Shown: one piece after another, positions 21,378-23,040 of the stretch
Layout of the letters: each line of letters opens with the position of its first letter
Position numbering within the stretch: the first letter of the stretch is position 1
DNA from: a virus
Virus record (IMG/VR): IMGVR_UViG_3300006810_000415
Span: 1-23,040 of that record
Length of the DNA stretch: 23,040 bases
Direction: 5' to 3' (one strand)
The notes under the pieces: generated by a model
Told to the model about the DNA's origin: nothing
What the model saw: only the letters and a program-made list of their open reading frames with translations
The model's database searches: none
Made by a program: the position numbers and the translations under genes

Positions 21378-21625
21378 CGTGCAACAATGTCCAGGGTTTC
21401 CAACAGCATCATCGAAAGTTCCATCTGGTTCTCATCATCAACCACAGGAATGTTTGTCTCTACAAACTCACTAATCAGTTGGGCAAAGAGTTCAGTTGTG
21501 CGTTCATCTGCGAATAGAGCAGTGGCAAGTTCATTCTTGAACCCATCACGCAAAAGTTTGAGGGACTTTGTGACAGTCATTTCTTTGATTTGTTCATCGT
21601 AGGTCATTTCAGTGTCGTAGGTCAT
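21374..21625 (-). CDS. Acidic helical protein (83 aa)
   Basis: The 83-aa product begins MTYDTEMTYDEQIKEMTVTK and ends LSMMLLETLDIVAR; it is helical and acidic. The sequence ATGACCTACGA occurs twice at the 5' end, giving MTYDTEMTYDE and two possible starts (21625 and 21607), a small tandem duplication. The first overlaps the upstream stop as ATGA and is preferred. Confidence 0.7.
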   Translation of the reverse strand: MTYDTEMTYDEQIKEMTVTKSLKLLRDGFKNELATALFADERTTELFAQLISEFVETNIPVVDDENQMELSMMLLETLDIVAR

Positions 21626-21807
21626 TTGTATTGTTCCAATACATCAATAACATGTTGAATACAATCTTTGGGGATGTGAATGGTTTGGTATCCAGGACCA
21701 TTACCATCTTCTATACTCACAGTGCCATACTCATCTGCCGTGAAGTCAAAACTCCACCCATCTTCATCACTTTCAATTTTGATGTGTTTGGTGATAGTGT
21801 AGGTCAT
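21622..21807 (-). CDS. Small beta-rich protein (61 aa)
   Basis: The 61-aa product begins MTYTITKHIKIESDEDGWSF and continues DFTADEYGTVSIEDGNGPGY to VLEQYK. It looks like a beta meander with a C-terminal helix (IPKDCIQHVIDVLEQY). It couples to both neighbours by ATGA overlaps. Function unknown. Confidence 0.7.
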   Translation of the reverse strand: MTYTITKHIKIESDEDGWSFDFTADEYGTVSIEDGNGPGYQTIHIPKDCIQHVIDVLEQYK

Positions 21808-21989
21808 TCATCCTCCTCATAAGGGAACATTTCATCATACTCTTCATCGGTCAGAGTAAGATACTGAACATCAGCATTTTTGTGCTCTTCAGCATACATT
21901 AACTGATAATGTGCGAAGTTTGATGGACTGGTACTAGCATACTCTAGCAGTCCATCAACAAAACAAAGGTAGTTCATTGGAGTGCTCAT
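21804..21989 (-). CDS. Acidic hypothetical protein (61 aa) behind repeat copy 9
   Basis: The 61-aa product begins MSTPMNYLCFVDGLLEYAST and ends TLTDEEYDEMFPYEEDE. A short alpha/beta body is followed by a very acidic tail. The start is set by repeat copy 9; the stop overlaps the next start as ATGA. Not recognised. Confidence 0.7.
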   Translation of the reverse strand: MSTPMNYLCFVDGLLEYASTSPSNFAHYQLMYAEEHKNADVQYLTLTDEEYDEMFPYEEDE

Positions 21990-22017
21990 ACTACTAGGAC
22001 ACTTTAGAGGGCCCAGT
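21987..22017 (-). repeat. Intergenic linker repeat, copy 9
   Basis: Slightly shortened copy (GTAACTGGGCCC at the outer end, CTG variant), ending on the next ATG. The upstream TGA is 5 nt away. Confidence 0.9.
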
Positions 22018-22022
22018 TACAA

Positions 22023-22457
22023 TCAACGACGGTAAAGCCATCCGCCGCTCCAATCCGCATTTTCCAGAGCCCACTCCCTCTCTTTAATGATTAGGAGATT
22101 GCACCTTTCACCCTTTGCAGGAGATTTCCAGGAAGCAGATTTTAGAACTGAACCAGTTTGCTTATCAACAAAGAAAGCAGCACTACGATGTCCACCACCA
22201 TCAACAAAGATGACTTTGTGATACTTTTTACCAGTTTCTACCTGATAATCAATGTCACACTTGCCAGACTTGAGTTCATCAATCTTCTGCTGATGATACC
22301 CAGGAGTTGCATCAAATCGCTCAACAGAACGCTGATGCCCGCGAATAGCATACTGACGATAGTTGTCTTTCAGTGCTTCAATCAGCAGCAGAGTATTCTT
22401 GAGAACATTCTCTGCGATAGTTTGTTGTGCTTGTGCTTGCATTGTGGTTGTGCTCAT
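22023..22457 (-). CDS. Conserved phage protein (144 aa) behind repeat copy 10
   Basis: The 144-aa product begins MSTTTMQAQAQQTIAENVLK and has a helical N-terminal third, then KYHKVIFVDGGGHRSAAFFV (about 84-103) and DKQTGSVLKSASWKSPAKGE (about 104-123). The strand, 'FVDK.TG.V.K.ASWK.PAK' block is one I recognise from many unrelated tailed phages, where it is annotated as a conserved protein of unknown function. It is probably a small beta-sheet domain. The start is fixed by repeat copy 10. Confidence 0.75.
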   Translation of the reverse strand: MSTTTMQAQAQQTIAENVLKNTLLLIEALKDNYRQYAIRGHQRSVERFDATPGYHQQKIDELKSGKCDIDYQVETGKKYHKVIFVDGGGHRSAAFFVDKQTGSVLKSASWKSPAKGERCNLLIIKEREWALENADWSGGWLYRR

Positions 22458-22486
22458 ACTACTAGGACACTTTACAGGGCCCACTA
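22455..22486 (-). repeat. Intergenic linker repeat, copy 10
   Basis: G variant, ending on the ATG of the 144-aa gene. The upstream TGA (22488-22490) lies directly next to it. Confidence 0.95.
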
Positions 22487-22487
22487 C

Positions 22488-23040
22488 TCAACCCCAGGTC
22501 TTTGGAGTTACAAAGTTATGATGAGAGAATACTTCACGATCAACAACCTTGTAAGACCCAAACTTGTTATGAATGACAAAACCCTCGTGAAAGGAATCTT
22601 CACCATTGATAGAACACTCAATGTCATCCAGTTCGTGAATGAAAAGGAACAAATCTTCCTTGATAGACTTCACCAACTTCCACAAACGCAGCAGGTTGAT
22701 GTCACAATCACATTTTTCTGCAATTTCATCTTCATTCACGACCTTTTGCTCACGGATGCAAGCATTGATCTCTTTTTTGATTTCTGATGCTTTGCGATCA
22801 GACACAAACTCACATAGAGTGCTCATCTGCTTGGCAAACTTACACACATCCTCCAAATCCTCACGATAAGGATTCAGTTCTACAGAAGGTTGCACAAACA
22901 GAACAGTCTTAGTGCTCACAAACTTACTGGTGATAGGGTGTGCTACCATTTCGGGTAGTTTATCACCAGTGTAGTAAGTGTGAGGGCAAATGACAATCTC
23001 CTGGCGAACAATCTCAGGGAACTTGTAGGTGATCAGTTGC
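22488..23040 (-). CDS. Hypothetical protein with EGFVI motif, partial at right edge
   Basis: The frame remains open to the right edge, giving at least 183 C-terminal residues. It reads LITYKFPEIVRQEIVICPHT near the edge. The helical middle is followed by INGEDSFHEGFVIHNKFGSY and KVVDREVFSHHNF at the end. EGFVIHN...KVVDRE...FS resembles motifs IV and V of the covalent nucleotidyltransferase superfamily (ATP-dependent ligases), with Glu and Lys at the expected spacing. If so, the KxDG motif would lie outside the window. An internal ATG at 22949 exists, but the reading frame plainly continues upstream. The nucleotidyltransferase idea is tentative. Confidence 0.65.
   Translation of the reverse strand, partial: QLITYKFPEIVRQEIVICPHTYYTGDKLPEMVAHPITSKFVSTKTVLFVQPSVELNPYREDLEDVCKFAKQMSTLCEFVSDRKASEIKKEINACIREQKVVNEDEIAEKCDCDINLLRLWKLVKSIKEDLFLFIHELDDIECSINGEDSFHEGFVIHNKFGSYKVVDREVFSHHNFVTPKTWG

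Noticed and set aside
13779-22486. A shared N-terminal peptide MGPLKCPSS encoded by the linker repeat, starting at GTG
   Set aside because: The frame is open, but the GTG is CTG in copies 4, 8 and 9 and the frame is not joined to the gene after copy 4. The repeat is better read as untranslated DNA.
13779-22486. CRISPR array
   Set aside because: Intervals between repeats are 300-2000 bp, contain genes and vary widely; there are no spacers of uniform length and no cas genes.
13779-22486. The repeat as a promoter, with TAGTAT as the -10 box
   Set aside because: The box would overlap the start codon, so transcription would begin inside the gene, and no -35 box is present at the right distance.
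1-23040. tRNA genes
   Set aside because: I found no complete cloverleaf or T-loop with matching acceptor stem in the intergenic gaps, though a covariance search was not possible.

Overview
This window looks like part of a T4-like cyanophage genome (a myovirus of marine Synechococcus or Prochlorococcus). The evidence is a gp25-gp6-giant structural protein baseplate block, tightly packed genes joined by TAATG/ATGA/TGATG overlaps, low GC, and a long run of very short early-type genes. Every gene except one homing endonuclease is on the minus strand, so transcription runs from right to left. Family names come from recognition of the translated sequence, not from a database search.

Region A (1-9738) is the late baseplate module: gp25, gp6, then a very large beta-repeat structural protein in the gp7 position. 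Its reading frame is broken near 3520. The downstream half, with a YHYH-like motif, stays open to the left edge in another frame. Region B (9481-12330) holds small phage genes plus two sugar-related genes, a GT-A glycosyltransferase with its own sigma70-type promoter and a stand-alone phosphomannose-isomerase-like cupin. Region C (12480-14333) is a cluster of small genes behind a strong TTGACA-N17-TACAAT promoter. One of these genes carries an in-frame amber codon. Around 13888-14090 there are several direct and inverted copies of a 13-nt motif.

Region D (about 14336-14790) has no gene. It has a G-tract-rich stretch, a 33-bp tandem array, a 14-bp palindrome, an AT-rich segment and a clear intrinsic terminator for the operon to its right. 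It is a candidate replication or control locus.

Region E (14792-23040) is a dense minus-strand array of about 30 small genes, mostly 45-110 aa. It is punctuated by ten copies of a 33-39 bp repeat. Nine copies abut the ATG of the next gene and several also supply or overlap the stop codon of the previous gene. The repeat therefore behaves like a standard linker between gene cassettes, either a recombination boundary or a shared 5' leader. It is the most unusual feature here. An HNH endonuclease gene on the plus strand has inserted into this array. The right edge cuts a gene whose C-terminal part contains an EGFVI motif reminiscent of nucleotidyltransferase/ligase motif IV.
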